Both the position numbers and the translations under genes were made by a program. Positions 1 through 9,660 of a stretch of DNA of 64,000 bases are shown here, piece by piece. Source of the stretch: UBA7803 sp963822255 (lineage in GTDB: Bacteria > Pseudomonadota > Gammaproteobacteria > Pseudomonadales > Azotimanducaceae); contig CAWGGV010000009.1 in the NCBI GenBank assembly GCA_963822255.1, positions 806,001-870,000 on the forward strand. Direction: 5' to 3'. Under the pieces are notes generated by a model, which saw only the letters and a list, made by a program, of their open reading frames with translations, did not search any database and had not been told where the DNA came from. Positions within the stretch are counted from its first letter, which is position 1. Each line of letters begins with the position of its first letter.

Positions 1-338
1 AAGAGGCCGCCATGGACCTCGGCGCACGCCCCGTGCGCACGTTTCTGCTGATCACGGTGCCGCTGCTGGTGCCGGCCCTGCTGGCGGGGTGGCTGCTGTC
101 GTTCACCCTCTCCATCGACGATCTGGTGATCGCCAGCTTCGTCTCGGGCCCCGGCGCCTCCACATTACCCATGGTCATCTTCTCGAAAGTGCGTCTCGGC
201 CTGTCGCCGGAGATCAACGCCCTCGCCACCCTGCTGATCGCCGCCGTGTTGGCCGGCGTGTCGGTGGCGATGGCCGTCGGCGCCCGCCGCGGCGGAGGCG
301 CCGCGCCGGCTTCCGGTCGCCGCACCGACAGCCACTGA
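1..338 (+). CDS. potC: Polyamine ABC transporter permease, PotC/YdcV type (3' end only)
   Basis: This is the C-terminal part of an inner-membrane permease; the gene begins left of the window and the frame is open from base 3. The first residues read EAAMDLGA, the EAA loop that contacts the ATPase subunit in binding-protein-dependent permeases. Two hydrophobic segments follow (about codons 17-45 and 70-92), with the IDDLVIASFVSGPG stretch typical of spermidine/putrescine permeases of the PotC family. A short basic, glycine- and alanine-rich tail ends the protein. A polyamine-binding lipoprotein and a PuuD-type hydrolase lie 3-5 kb downstream on the other strand, which supports polyamine import. 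Confidence 0.85.
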   Translation, partial: EAAMDLGARPVRTFLLITVPLLVPALLAGWLLSFTLSIDDLVIASFVSGPGASTLPMVIFSKVRLGLSPEINALATLLIAAVLAGVSVAMAVGARRGGGAAPASGRRTDSH

Positions 339-559
339 CCGCCACGCGGGTAGCATCCGGCGGAACTTCCCTCAGCTGTCCCTGCCAAAGCAAAGCGGAT
401 GCCCGTGTCGGCCGTGGGTAAAGCTGTCGGCGATCTCACCGAGTCGACTCTTTGCCGGCCCGAATCTTGCGGGCAGGCCTCTATGGGCGGGCGAGGAGGA
501 CCGACTTCCATACTGGTCCAGAGGGGGTTGATGAACATTCGAATCGCGAGAGGACCGAC

Positions 560-2014
<1,455 letters not shown>

Positions 2015-2027
2015 CGTCAATGTCCCC

Positions 2028-2053
2028 GGGGAGCGGCCGCACGGCCGCTCCCC
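2028..2053. terminator. Perfect 12-bp GC-rich hairpin after htrA
   Basis: GGGGAGCGGCCG is followed by CA and then its exact reverse complement. It starts 14 bases after the htrA stop codon. There is no T-tract, so it may act as a mRNA 3'-end stabiliser or a weak intrinsic terminator. Confidence 0.6.
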
Positions 2054-2217
2054 GCCGGATGCACAGAAGAAAATCCCGCGATCTTGTGAGCCGCGTCGCA
2101 GTCCTCGACTGAACTCCCGGCGCTCGTCTTCTCCGCGGACCGTACTTCCCCTACGCTCGCGTTCTCCGCTCTCCTGGAGCGCGAACAACAACAAGCTTAC
2201 GTACGGAGATCCCCCGA

Positions 2218-2562
2218 ATGAGAAGAATTGCGATGATCGCGATTTCACTGCTGGCGCTGGCTGGAACGCAAGGAGCCATTGCGGACGACGCGCGCGTTGT
2301 TCAGCTTTCCGACAAGGTCAGCTATGGCGAGCTCAACCTCCGCTCACAGCGAGGGGTCGAGGTCCTGTACCAACGGCTCGCCAACGCCGCCAAGGAGGTG
2401 TGTTCACCGCTGAACGCCCAGCGCGCACATACCGTCGGTGCTTACCGTCAGTGCGTCTCCGACGCGCTCAGCAATGCCATCCGCGATGTCGACCAGCCGT
2501 TGCTGACACAGTACCACCAGACCCGGACGGGCGATGCTGCGCTGCGCGTAACGTCTCGCTGA
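2218..2562 (+). CDS. UrcA family protein, secreted
   Basis: A 114-aa exported protein with a clear Sec signal peptide (residues 1-22, cleaved after the AIA of TQGAIA). The mature part carries the UrcA pattern: V-Y-x-[DE]-LNL-x-S-x-x-G near residues 36-45, then RLANAAKEVC and a second Cys in YRQCVSDAL, giving two cysteines that could form a disulfide. UrcA proteins are common in Caulobacterales, sphingomonads and some Gammaproteobacteria, and their function is not known. A hairpin terminator follows, so the gene is probably monocistronic. Confidence 0.8.
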   Translation: MRRIAMIAISLLALAGTQGAIADDARVVQLSDKVSYGELNLRSQRGVEVLYQRLANAAKEVCSPLNAQRAHTVGAYRQCVSDALSNAIRDVDQPLLTQYHQTRTGDAALRVTSR

Positions 2563-2573
2563 ACGGTTCTGCC

Positions 2574-2605
2574 GGACAGGCCGACTGAATAGCTTCGGCC
2601 TGTCC
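2574..2605. terminator. Hairpin terminator after the UrcA gene
   Basis: An 11-bp inverted repeat (GGACAGGCCGA / TCGGCCTGTCC) with a 10-base loop begins 12 bases after the stop codon of the UrcA gene and is followed by a pyrimidine-rich run. Confidence 0.65.
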
Positions 2606-2717
2606 CTCTCCGGCCATCCGCCCCGGGATGGACGCTCCCACGCCTCACTCGCCCCTTGACAAGCGCCAGCGCGGCAAAGACAGTTCAGCCGCGGTGCGCA
2701 AGGAAGAGGGGAACCTG

Positions 2718-3119
2718 ATGAGCGACCCAGACAACCCGTCCGGCTACCCAGACGATGGCTACGACGCCATCGACGACGAGCTCGAACTTGAAGAACGTCA
2801 GTGGGCGATGTTCGCCCACCTTGCGGGGCTGGCCGGGTTCGTGTTTCCGTTCGGCAACCTCATCGGGCCGCTGATCGTCTGGCAGGTCAAGAAGGACCAG
2901 ATGCCGTTCGTCGACGAGCAGGGCAAAGAGGCCTTGAACTTCCAGATAACCGTGTGCCTCGCTCTGCTGGTGAGTCTGGTGCTGATGCTCGTGCTCATCG
3001 GCTTCCTGCTGATGCCCATCGTCGCGGTCGGCGCGCTGGTGTTCACGGTGATCGCTGCCATCAAAGCCAACGACGGCGAGCACTACCGCTATCCGTTTGC
3101 CCTGCGTCTGATCAGCTGA
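2718..3119 (+). CDS. DUF4870 domain membrane protein
   Basis: A 133-aa small membrane protein. The ATG at 2718 is chosen over an in-frame upstream ATG (2628) because GGAAGAGGGG lies just before it and the extra N-terminus is low-complexity. An acidic N-terminus (residues 1-28) is followed by EERQWAMFAHLAGLAGF, the usual opening of DUF4870, then three hydrophobic segments around residues 35-58, 75-95 and 96-118. It contains the family's KKD..PFVDEQGKEALNFQ signature. Function unknown. The gene converges on and overlaps the end of puuD by 8 bases. Confidence 0.85.
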   Translation: MSDPDNPSGYPDDGYDAIDDELELEERQWAMFAHLAGLAGFVFPFGNLIGPLIVWQVKKDQMPFVDEQGKEALNFQITVCLALLVSLVLMLVLIGFLLMPIVAVGALVFTVIAAIKANDGEHYRYPFALRLIS

Positions 3120-3897
3120 ACCGCTGCCGCCGGCGAGCGGCGGCGGCCTCGCCGAAGGCCCTGAACAGCGCGACCGAGTGGGGATCGTCCCGGAAGCGCC
3201 ACTCCGGGTGCCACTGCACGCCCAGCAGGAAGCTCGACTGCGACGGACAGCTCACCGCCTCCACCACCCCGTCGGGGGCCAGCCCCTCCACCGCCAGCGT
3301 GGGAGCCAGGTCGCGGATGCCCTGACCGTGCAGCGAGTTCACCTGGATCTCCGAGGTACCGAACAACGCTTCGAGCTGCCCGCCGGCCGTGAGCTTCACC
3401 GGGTGCGCCGGCCGGTACTGATCAGCGCGGGCAGCTTCCGCATCTTCGCGGTGATCCATGAGCCCCGGCTGCTCGTGGATCCGCGGGTGGAGGGTTCCGC
3501 CCAGAGTGACATTCAATTCCTGAAGTCCTCGGCACACCGCCAGCAGCGGAATCCCCAGGGTCAGCGTGCGACGGATCAGCGGCAGCGCCAGAGCATCGCG
3601 CTGGACGTCGAGCAGGATCGCCGGGTCGTCGGGCTCACCGTATTCGGGCGGCGCCACGTTGCTGACGCTGCCGGGCAGGAACACGCCGTCGGCCAGCGCC
3701 AGCAGCCCGTCGAGGTCCACCTGTCCGCTGAGCGGCTCGAGATCTTCGCCGCTGCCGAAGGCGGGCACCAGCAGCGGCCAGACTCCGGCCCCGTGAGCCA
3801 CCGCGTTGATGTACTTCTCGCCCACGCAGTGAAACGGATGAATCCCCACCCGCTTGACGTCGCAGGGGATCAACACCAGCGGCTTGCCTGCGCTCAT
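3112..3897 (-). CDS. puuD: Gamma-glutamyl-gamma-aminobutyrate hydrolase, class I glutamine amidotransferase fold
   Basis: Hydrolyses gamma-glutamyl-GABA to glutamate and GABA in the Puu route of putrescine breakdown. About 261 aa. The nucleophilic Cys is in LLAVCRGLQELNV, and the catalytic His and Glu in GVQWHPEW; a SLHGQGI segment precedes them, as in PuuD. The start at 3897 (MSAGKPLVLIPCD) is chosen because it lies 5 bases after the stop of the upstream polyamine-binding gene; a second in-frame ATG at 3930 would overlap that gene. The two genes form a minus-strand operon for polyamine capture and use. Confidence 0.85.
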   Translation of the reverse strand: MSAGKPLVLIPCDVKRVGIHPFHCVGEKYINAVAHGAGVWPLLVPAFGSGEDLEPLSGQVDLDGLLALADGVFLPGSVSNVAPPEYGEPDDPAILLDVQRDALALPLIRRTLTLGIPLLAVCRGLQELNVTLGGTLHPRIHEQPGLMDHREDAEAARADQYRPAHPVKLTAGGQLEALFGTSEIQVNSLHGQGIRDLAPTLAVEGLAPDGVVEAVSCPSQSSFLLGVQWHPEWRFRDDPHSVALFRAFGEAAAARRRQRFS

Positions 3898-3902
3898 GGC
3901 GG

Positions 3903-5003
3903 TCAGGTCCCGGTCTTCAGCTGGGTCCACAGACGGTTCCTCGCCCGCACGTAGTCCTGGGGCTTCACCGGGTTGGCGAACAGGCGCTGCATCACCGCCG
4001 GTGGCGGATAGATGGCAGGGTCGTTCCTGATCTCGGGGTTCAGCAGGTCTCGCGACGCCCTGTTGGCATTGGCGTAGAAGGTGTGGTCGGAGATCCGCGC
4101 CGCAACGTCGGCTCTCAGCAGATAGTCGATCAGGGCGTGGGCGTTGTCCGGGTGCGGCGCGTCCGCAGGAATTGCCAGCAGATCGAACCAGACGATGGTC
4201 CCTTCCTTCGGAATCACGTAGTCGAGATCGAGCCCGTCGAGCGCGTCGTTCATGGCCTGATAGACGTCGCCCGACCAGCCGAGCACCAGACAGACCTCAC
4301 CGTTGGCGAAGTCGTCTATGTACTGCGAGGAGTGGAAGTAGCGCACGTACGGGCGAATCTTCGCCACCATGGCCATGGCCTGCTCGAGCTCCCCCGGGTC
4401 GGTGGACTCCGGATCGTAGCCGAGATAATTCAGCGCTATCTCGTTCACCTCGTCCGCGGCGTCGAGCAGCGTAATGCCGCAGTCTGCCAGACGCCGGGCA
4501 TTCTGCGGATCGAACAGCAGCGCCCAGGAGTCGAGTGGCGCATCCGGGATCCGTTTCTTCACCTCGGCGACGTTCACCCCGAGTCCGTTGGTCCCCCAGG
4601 CGTACGGCACGGCATACTCGTTGCCCGGATCGATCTGGCCGAGCTTGGCGAGGATCGTCGGGTCCAGATTGTCGTAGTGCGGGAGCTTGGACTTGTCCAG
4701 GGGCTGGAACAGCCCTGCCTTGCGCTGCACCGCGAAAAAGTTACCCGTCGGCACGACGATGTCGTAGCCGGTGTTGCCCGCCAGTAATTTTCCCTCGAGC
4801 ACGTCGTTGGAATCGTAGACGTCGTAGCGGACGTGGATGCCGGTTGCAGCCTCGAATGCCGGCAGCGTCTTGTCGTCGATGTAGTCCGACCAGTTGTAGA
4901 AGTTGACCACGCGGTCCGAGGCAGCGCCGCCTTCGCCTCCGCCGCACCCGACAAGCAGCAGTGCGAACGAGAAAAGCCAGGGAATCAGGCGGAGCTCGGT
5001 CAT
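3903..5003 (-). CDS. potF: Polyamine-binding lipoprotein, PotF/PotD type
   Basis: Extracytoplasmic solute-binding protein (366 aa) for an ABC importer of putrescine or spermidine. The N-terminus is a lipoprotein signal peptide with lipobox LVGC at residues 17-20. VVNFYNWSDYIDDKTLPAFEA is the family opening. Polyamine-site features include the DVYDSN strand, VPYAWGTNGLGVN, and the WSGDVYQA segment with its Trp-Asp pair. The start is set at 5003 because an open frame runs upstream through the antisense of the MFS gene. It is cotranscribed with puuD. The matching permease lies at 1-338 on the other strand, so the transport operon appears split. Confidence 0.88.
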   Translation of the reverse strand: MTELRLIPWLFSFALLLVGCGGGEGGAASDRVVNFYNWSDYIDDKTLPAFEAATGIHVRYDVYDSNDVLEGKLLAGNTGYDIVVPTGNFFAVQRKAGLFQPLDKSKLPHYDNLDPTILAKLGQIDPGNEYAVPYAWGTNGLGVNVAEVKKRIPDAPLDSWALLFDPQNARRLADCGITLLDAADEVNEIALNYLGYDPESTDPGELEQAMAMVAKIRPYVRYFHSSQYIDDFANGEVCLVLGWSGDVYQAMNDALDGLDLDYVIPKEGTIVWFDLLAIPADAPHPDNAHALIDYLLRADVAARISDHTFYANANRASRDLLNPEIRNDPAIYPPPAVMQRLFANPVKPQDYVRARNRLWTQLKTGT

Positions 5004-5047
5004 GCCGGCGGGTCCTCCGAGGGGTGCGCGGCGAGCATAGCACGAGG

Positions 5048-6325
5048 TCAGTCGACGGCATGATGCTTGGGCGCCGGCGGGAACGCGGCAAGAAAGAACA
5101 GCGACCCCACCAGTGCGAGACCGGCGAGCAACGACAGGCCGCCCTGGTAGTTGCCGGACACGTCCGCCAGATGACCCACCAGCATCGGTCCGCCGGCCAT
5201 CCCCAGCATGGCGACAAGGGTGGACAGGCCGAGGATGGTGCCGAACGACGTGGTGCCGAAGTAGTCGGCCCGGAGCGCCACCATGAGCGGCGCCCGGCAG
5301 CCCCAGGCAAAGCCATGGAGTGCGGCGAAGCCCGCCACCATCCACCAGGCCGTCGCGAAGGTGACGAGCAGCAGCCCGCTGGCGTGAGCCAGCATGCAGA
5401 CGGCACAGATGAACCGCTTGTTCAGGCGGTCGCCGAGATAGCCGCCGGACACCTGCCCAACCAACTGAAAGCCCGTCATCATCGACACCACGAATCCCGC
5501 GGCCGGCAGGGAATAGCCGAGGCCCTGGGTCAGATGCGAGACCAGGTGGACCATCACCGACGCCACGGTGAGCAGCGCCAGCGCGTGGCCGCCAGCGATC
5601 AGCCAGAAGGCGGGCGTGGCGACGGCTTCCCAGGCGGTGAAGTCCCGGCGGACCGGTCCTGATTCGTGGGCGGAGCGGGGCTCCGGCACGCCGCCGTCGG
5701 GCAACGTGCCGACCTCGGACGGCCGGTGCTTGACCAGCTGAACCAGAGGTAACCCCACGGCGACGATCACCAGACCCGAGATCAGCGCGGTGGTGCGCCA
5801 GCCGAGCGACTCGAGCATCCAGATCACCAGCGGCACCGACATTCCGCCCAGCGAGAAGCCCATCTGAGAGAGCGCCACGGCCTTCGCCCGGTGCCGGTTG
5901 AAGAAGTTCACCAGCGAGACCATGAGAATGGGAAAGCCGCCGAGGCTCGCCCCCAGGGCGATCAGCAGAAAGCTGAGATAGAACCCGGTGAGCGAGTCGA
6001 TGCGGCTGAACAGCACGAATCCGGCGCCGAAGATGAGTGCGCCGGTGCGGAGCACGACCCGCGGCCCGAACCGGTCGGCGAGCCACCCCTGAAACGGGGC
6101 GAGCAGGCCGCTCTCCACCCGGGTGACCGCGAAGGCGCCGGCCAGCAGCGTCTTGCTCCAGCCGAAGTGGTGTCCCAGCACCACCACGTAGGCACCATAG
6201 GACTGGGTCCACATGAGGCCGCTGAGGAACTGGATACCGGCCGCCGCGGCGACGATCCACCAGCCGTAGAACACCGTTCCCTGCGGCCGCGCGACCGCAT
6301 CCATCCGTATCAGCAGGCCCTTCAT
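5048..6325 (-). CDS. MFS transporter, monocarboxylate/oxalate-formate antiporter-like
   Basis: A 425-aa inner-membrane carrier with twelve predicted membrane segments. It opens with FYGWWIVAAAAGIQF, typical of the MCT/OFA branch of the MFS, and has the motif GWLADRFGPR in the loop between TM2 and TM3. A cytoplasmic loop rich in charged residues (KHRPSEVGTLPDGG) separates the two halves. The substrate cannot be read from the sequence; small organic acids are the usual cargo of this branch. A second possible start is 6304 (MDAVARPQG). Confidence 0.8.
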   Translation of the reverse strand: MKGLLIRMDAVARPQGTVFYGWWIVAAAAGIQFLSGLMWTQSYGAYVVVLGHHFGWSKTLLAGAFAVTRVESGLLAPFQGWLADRFGPRVVLRTGALIFGAGFVLFSRIDSLTGFYLSFLLIALGASLGGFPILMVSLVNFFNRHRAKAVALSQMGFSLGGMSVPLVIWMLESLGWRTTALISGLVIVAVGLPLVQLVKHRPSEVGTLPDGGVPEPRSAHESGPVRRDFTAWEAVATPAFWLIAGGHALALLTVASVMVHLVSHLTQGLGYSLPAAGFVVSMMTGFQLVGQVSGGYLGDRLNKRFICAVCMLAHASGLLLVTFATAWWMVAGFAALHGFAWGCRAPLMVALRADYFGTTSFGTILGLSTLVAMLGMAGGPMLVGHLADVSGNYQGGLSLLAGLALVGSLFFLAAFPPAPKHHAVD

Positions 6326-6402
6326 GACGGCGCATCATAAGCGTCACACCCAGGTACAATCGAATTGACGGGCCGCGGGCCGGAAGGGAAGGCATTAACC
6401 AG

Positions 6403-7188
6403 GTGAGTGAAATAGCCCGGCGCATCGACTCCGTGGACGTGCTCGGCAGCGCCATGGAGGTGTTCCTGTTCGAGCCGGCGCTGGCAGGCGTGCGGCCGGG
6501 CATCGTGATGGCCCAGCACATCCCGGTGGGGCACACGGGGGTCGAGAACGACACCTTCACCCTGACGGCGGCCCAGCGCTATGCGGCCGCCGGATTCGCC
6601 GTCGCCGTGCCGTTCATCTTCCACTGGTGGGCCAAGGACGCGCCCATCGAGGTGAAGCGGGACGAATCCCGCGACGACTGGATGGTGGCCGACATGCGCG
6701 CTGCCTTCGACCGGCTCGCCGCCGAGCCGAGGGTCGACCCAGCCCGCATCGGCGTGGTTGGTCACTGCTGGGGCGGCCGCGTGGCCTGGCTCGCTGCCTG
6801 CCACCTACCCGAGCTCGCCGCCTGCGCCATCTTCTACGGCGGCCGGATCAAGTTGCCCATGGGGCCTGTCAAGGTGCCGCCCGTCTCGCTGGCGAACAAC
6901 ATCCGTTGTCCGGTGATCGGCTTCTTCGGCAACGACGATCGAAATCCCACCCCGGAGGACGTGGACGACTACGACGCCGCCCTCGCTGCCGCCGGCGTGC
7001 CACACACCTTCCACCGTTACGACGGCGCCGGCCACGCCTTCCAGAACTTTCCCTCGCCGGAGCGCTACCGGGAGGAGGCCAGTGAAGACGCCTGGGACAA
7101 AGTGCTCGCATTCATGAGCGACACGCTCGGCATGAGCGACACGCTCGGCAGGAGCGACACGCTCGGAACGCGCGACACGCCCTGCTGA
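6403..7188 (+). CDS. Dienelactone hydrolase family protein with a repeat-extended C-terminus
   Basis: Cytoplasmic alpha/beta hydrolase of the DLH family, about 260 aa. The nucleophile is the Cys of GHCWGGR (about residue 124), with Asp in FFGNDD and His in GAGHAFQNF completing the triad. DLH enzymes open lactones or cut carboxylic esters; the substrate here is unknown. It uses a GTG start (6403), with the AAGGGAAGG-like purine run well upstream. The C-terminus continues past the normal end into about four copies of a six-residue unit (MSDTLG) encoded by a tandem DNA repeat. Confidence 0.85.
   Translation: MSEIARRIDSVDVLGSAMEVFLFEPALAGVRPGIVMAQHIPVGHTGVENDTFTLTAAQRYAAAGFAVAVPFIFHWWAKDAPIEVKRDESRDDWMVADMRAAFDRLAAEPRVDPARIGVVGHCWGGRVAWLAACHLPELAACAIFYGGRIKLPMGPVKVPPVSLANNIRCPVIGFFGNDDRNPTPEDVDDYDAALAAAGVPHTFHRYDGAGHAFQNFPSPERYREEASEDAWDKVLAFMSDTLGMSDTLGRSDTLGTRDTPC
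7114..7185 (+). repeat. 18-bp tandem repeat inside the dienelactone hydrolase gene
   Basis: Four consecutive 18-base units based on ATGAGCGACACGCTCGGC: the first two identical, the third with one change, the fourth diverged. They code for the last 24 residues of the hydrolase. Confidence 0.85.
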
Positions 7189-7210
7189 CGGGTCGCCCGC
7201 AGGCTGCCCC

Positions 7211-7654
7211 TTACTGCGGCGAGGCGGCCGACGGCCGCCCAGCTCCGTCCAGCGGTGTCAGCCGGACTGCCACGGCGTGTCGGCGGCTGCCGGCGAGCAC
7301 GGCGACCACCTGGTCTCGCCAGCCGTACTTGGTCCTCATGAGATCGTTGATCATGCCCGCCTGGTCTGGCTCCGGCGCGGCGAGGTAGCTCTGCCGGGCG
7401 CCGTTGCGCTCGAGCTCCACATGGGGCTCGGCCACCAGGCGGCCGTACCAACCGGAAGACGTGCCGCCCCCGGAACGCAGCCACGGAACGCCGTCGTGGT
7501 CGACGACCCACAACCGGGTGGCCTGGTCCTCACCGCCGGCATCGCGGGTGTGCAGCACCACCACGTCGCCGCTCTCGGACGCAACGACCTCCAGGCCGAA
7601 TACCACCACGGCGACAACCATCAGAGCACCCACCACCCACGCCAGTATCTTCAT
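7211..7654 (-). CDS. Membrane-anchored protein of unknown function
   Basis: About 147 aa from the ATG at 7654 (MKILAWVVGALMVVAVVVF), which gives a single N-terminal membrane anchor. The remainder is soluble and contains TRLWVVDHDGVPWLRSGGG and WYGRLVAEPHVELERNG. That pattern is reminiscent of split-barrel proteins related to deazaflavin-dependent nitroreductases, but I cannot assign it. A longer open frame to 7750 adds only low-quality sequence. It is divergent from pdxH. Confidence 0.6.
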   Translation of the reverse strand: MKILAWVVGALMVVAVVVFGLEVVASESGDVVVLHTRDAGGEDQATRLWVVDHDGVPWLRSGGGTSSGWYGRLVAEPHVELERNGARQSYLAAPEPDQAGMINDLMRTKYGWRDQVVAVLAGSRRHAVAVRLTPLDGAGRPSAASPQ

Positions 7655-7829
7655 CGGAATCACACCGTTGCCCGCCACGGCGGCGATGATTACCGGGAAA
7701 TTCTCCCGCTGCAATTCTCCCGCTGCAAAGGGCGGCACCGCTGCTCCCACCGGTCGGATGGCTCTGCTACGCTGGACTCCCGCTCGGGCGGCGGAATCGG
7801 GCCACCGGGCCGGCCCGTTGGAGCATACG

Positions 7830-8471
7830 TTGAAAGATCAGCGCGATTACCGCCGCGAGTACGCGGCCCACGAGCTGCGGCGCAGCAACCTGGCCAACGA
7901 TCCGCTGGCCCAGTTCCAGCGCTGGTTTGCCGAGGCGCTGGATGCCGGCATCAAGGACGCGACGGCCATGGCGCTGGCGACGGCGGACCGTCACGGCACG
8001 CCGTCCGTGCGCATCGTGCTGCTCAAGCACTTCGACGAAACCGGCTTTTGCTGGTACACCGACTACCGCAGCCAGAAGGGCCGCGAGCTCGCCGCCAACC
8101 CGACCGCTTCGGCGCTGTTCCACTGGCGCGAGCTGGACCGTCAGGTTCGCATCAGCGGCGCCGTCGACAAGCTGGGCGCCCGCTCGGCTGGCGAGTACTT
8201 CGAGACCCGGCCGGTGGACAGCAGACTGTCAGCAGCAGCGTCCTGCCAGTCGGCACCTATCGCAGACCGGGCCACACTGGAGGCCAGGGTCGCTGAGCTG
8301 GAGCGCGCGCACCCCCACGGTCGCGTTCCGCGGCCCGAAGCGTGGGGCGGTTATCGGCTGTGCCCCACCCGCTACGAATTCTGGCAGGGGCGCAAGGGCC
8401 GCCTGCACGACCGTTTCCTGTTCGTTCGCGGTGACGACGGCGGTTGGGCCGTGCAGCGGCTCCAGCCTTAG
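7830..8471 (+). CDS. pdxH: Pyridoxamine 5'-phosphate oxidase
   Basis: FMN-dependent oxidase that makes pyridoxal 5'-phosphate from pyridoxamine or pyridoxine phosphate. It aligns along its whole length with E. coli PdxH: YRREYAAHELRRSNL, DPLAQFQRW, ATAMALATAD, RIVLLKHFDE, WYTDYRSQKG, LFHWRELDRQVRI and the C-terminal GYRLCPTRYEFWQG and RLHDRFLF. The TTG at 7830 is preferred because GGAG lies 6 bases upstream and the resulting 213 aa match the family length. TTG at 7818 or ATG at 7758 would add residues not conserved in the family. Confidence 0.9.
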   Translation: MKDQRDYRREYAAHELRRSNLANDPLAQFQRWFAEALDAGIKDATAMALATADRHGTPSVRIVLLKHFDETGFCWYTDYRSQKGRELAANPTASALFHWRELDRQVRISGAVDKLGARSAGEYFETRPVDSRLSAAASCQSAPIADRATLEARVAELERAHPHGRVPRPEAWGGYRLCPTRYEFWQGRKGRLHDRFLFVRGDDGGWAVQRLQP

Positions 8472-8533
8472 TACCGTCGGCCTTCGTACCGTCCGGCGTC
8501 GTGGGGCCGTAGCAGTGTCTGGCGGCCGATCGC

Positions 8534-9631
8534 CTACCGGTCGCGGACCAGCACGTGCTTGACCACCTGCCGGGGCCCCACCTCGGCGCCGTAGACATTG
8601 CCATCGGCGTCGACGGCGACGCCTTCGGCCGCGCTGGTGAAGCCGGGCACGTGGTCGGGATCCGGCTCAGGGTCGGGAATGAAGGCGGTGACGAAACCGC
8701 TGGAGATGCTGCCGATGTAGATGCCGCGGTGCCATCCGGGGTGCACCTCGGTGTTGGATTCGGAATCCGCCACGTACAGGGTATCGCCGTCGATGAACAG
8801 GCCGCTCGGCCTGCCGAACTGTGTCCAGGTGGCCAGATGCTTGCCATCCTGATCGAAGATCTGGATGCGCGAGTTGCCGCGGTCGCCCACGAACAGCCGC
8901 CCCTGGGCATCCATGGCGAGCGCGTGAGGGTCGCGAAACTCGCCGTCCTCACCGCCGGTCCGGCCCCAGCTCTTGACGTACGTGCCGTCGGAAGAAAACT
9001 TGGCGATGCGGTTGTTGCCGTCGGCGCCGTGCCCGTCCGCCACGAAGATGCTGCCGTCGGGCGCCACCAGCACGTCGGAAGGCCCGTTGAACTCGCCAGG
9101 CCCGTCGCCGGCGACCCCGGCCTTGCCGAGGCTCATGAGGAGCTTGCCGTCGGGGCTGAACTCGTGCACCTGATGACCGCGCCCGCCCTCACCCCGGGCG
9201 TCGGTGACCCAGACGTTACCGTGAGCGTCCACGAACATGCCGTGGGGCCAGACGAAGCGGCCGGCGCCGAAGTGCCGCAGCAAACGGCCCTGCGTATCGA
9301 ACAGCAGAATCGGATCCACGTCGTCCTTACCGACGCAGCTGTTGGCCCCGCAGCGCTCCGCCACCCAGACGTTGCCTTCGGCAGACGTATAGATCCCGCT
9401 GGTCGCTCCCCACTGACGCCCCTCGGGGAGGCGGCCCCAATGGGCCTGGTCGCGGTAGGGATCGGCAAGGCCGAGATGGTGGGCGGTTGCCGCCGCGGCA
9501 ACCGAGGTCAGGGCGGCCGCCAGCGCGGCCCGCCACCGTCGTCGCAGCCCGCGCCTGGCCCGGCCGCCCGATCGGCGCCGGCCATCGCCGCCGCTGATGA
9601 AGGCCGCTCCGGTGTCCGTGCCCGTGGTCAT
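8534..9631 (-). CDS. NHL-repeat beta-propeller protein, exported or membrane-anchored
   Basis: About 365 aa. After a basic N-terminus (RRGLRRRWRAALAAALTSV...) that looks like a signal anchor, the protein consists of NHL repeats: FVWPHGMFVDAHGNVWVTD, FNGPSDVLVAPDGSIFVAD, FRDPHALAMDAQGRLFVGD, SNTEVHPGW and AEGVAVDADGNVYGAE. This pattern is shared with the propeller of peptidyl-alpha-hydroxyglycine alpha-amidating lyase, but no enzymatic role can be claimed. ATG at 9631 (MTTGTD) is preferred to 9664. It neighbours a HupE/UreJ-like protein and faces a second NHL protein. Confidence 0.75.
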   Translation of the reverse strand: MTTGTDTGAAFISGGDGRRRSGGRARRGLRRRWRAALAAALTSVAAAATAHHLGLADPYRDQAHWGRLPEGRQWGATSGIYTSAEGNVWVAERCGANSCVGKDDVDPILLFDTQGRLLRHFGAGRFVWPHGMFVDAHGNVWVTDARGEGGRGHQVHEFSPDGKLLMSLGKAGVAGDGPGEFNGPSDVLVAPDGSIFVADGHGADGNNRIAKFSSDGTYVKSWGRTGGEDGEFRDPHALAMDAQGRLFVGDRGNSRIQIFDQDGKHLATWTQFGRPSGLFIDGDTLYVADSESNTEVHPGWHRGIYIGSISSGFVTAFIPDPEPDPDHVPGFTSAAEGVAVDADGNVYGAEVGPRQVVKHVLVRDR

Positions 9632-9660
9632 GTTGCCGCTCCCCCGCCGACCTGCGCCGA

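Noticed and set aside
3903..6560. An 885-codon minus-strand frame spanning the polyamine-binding gene and the MFS gene
   Set aside because: Only the part from 5003 to 3903 is the lipoprotein; the upstream part is a different frame of the MFS gene, whose own frame (6325-5048) has clean membrane segments.
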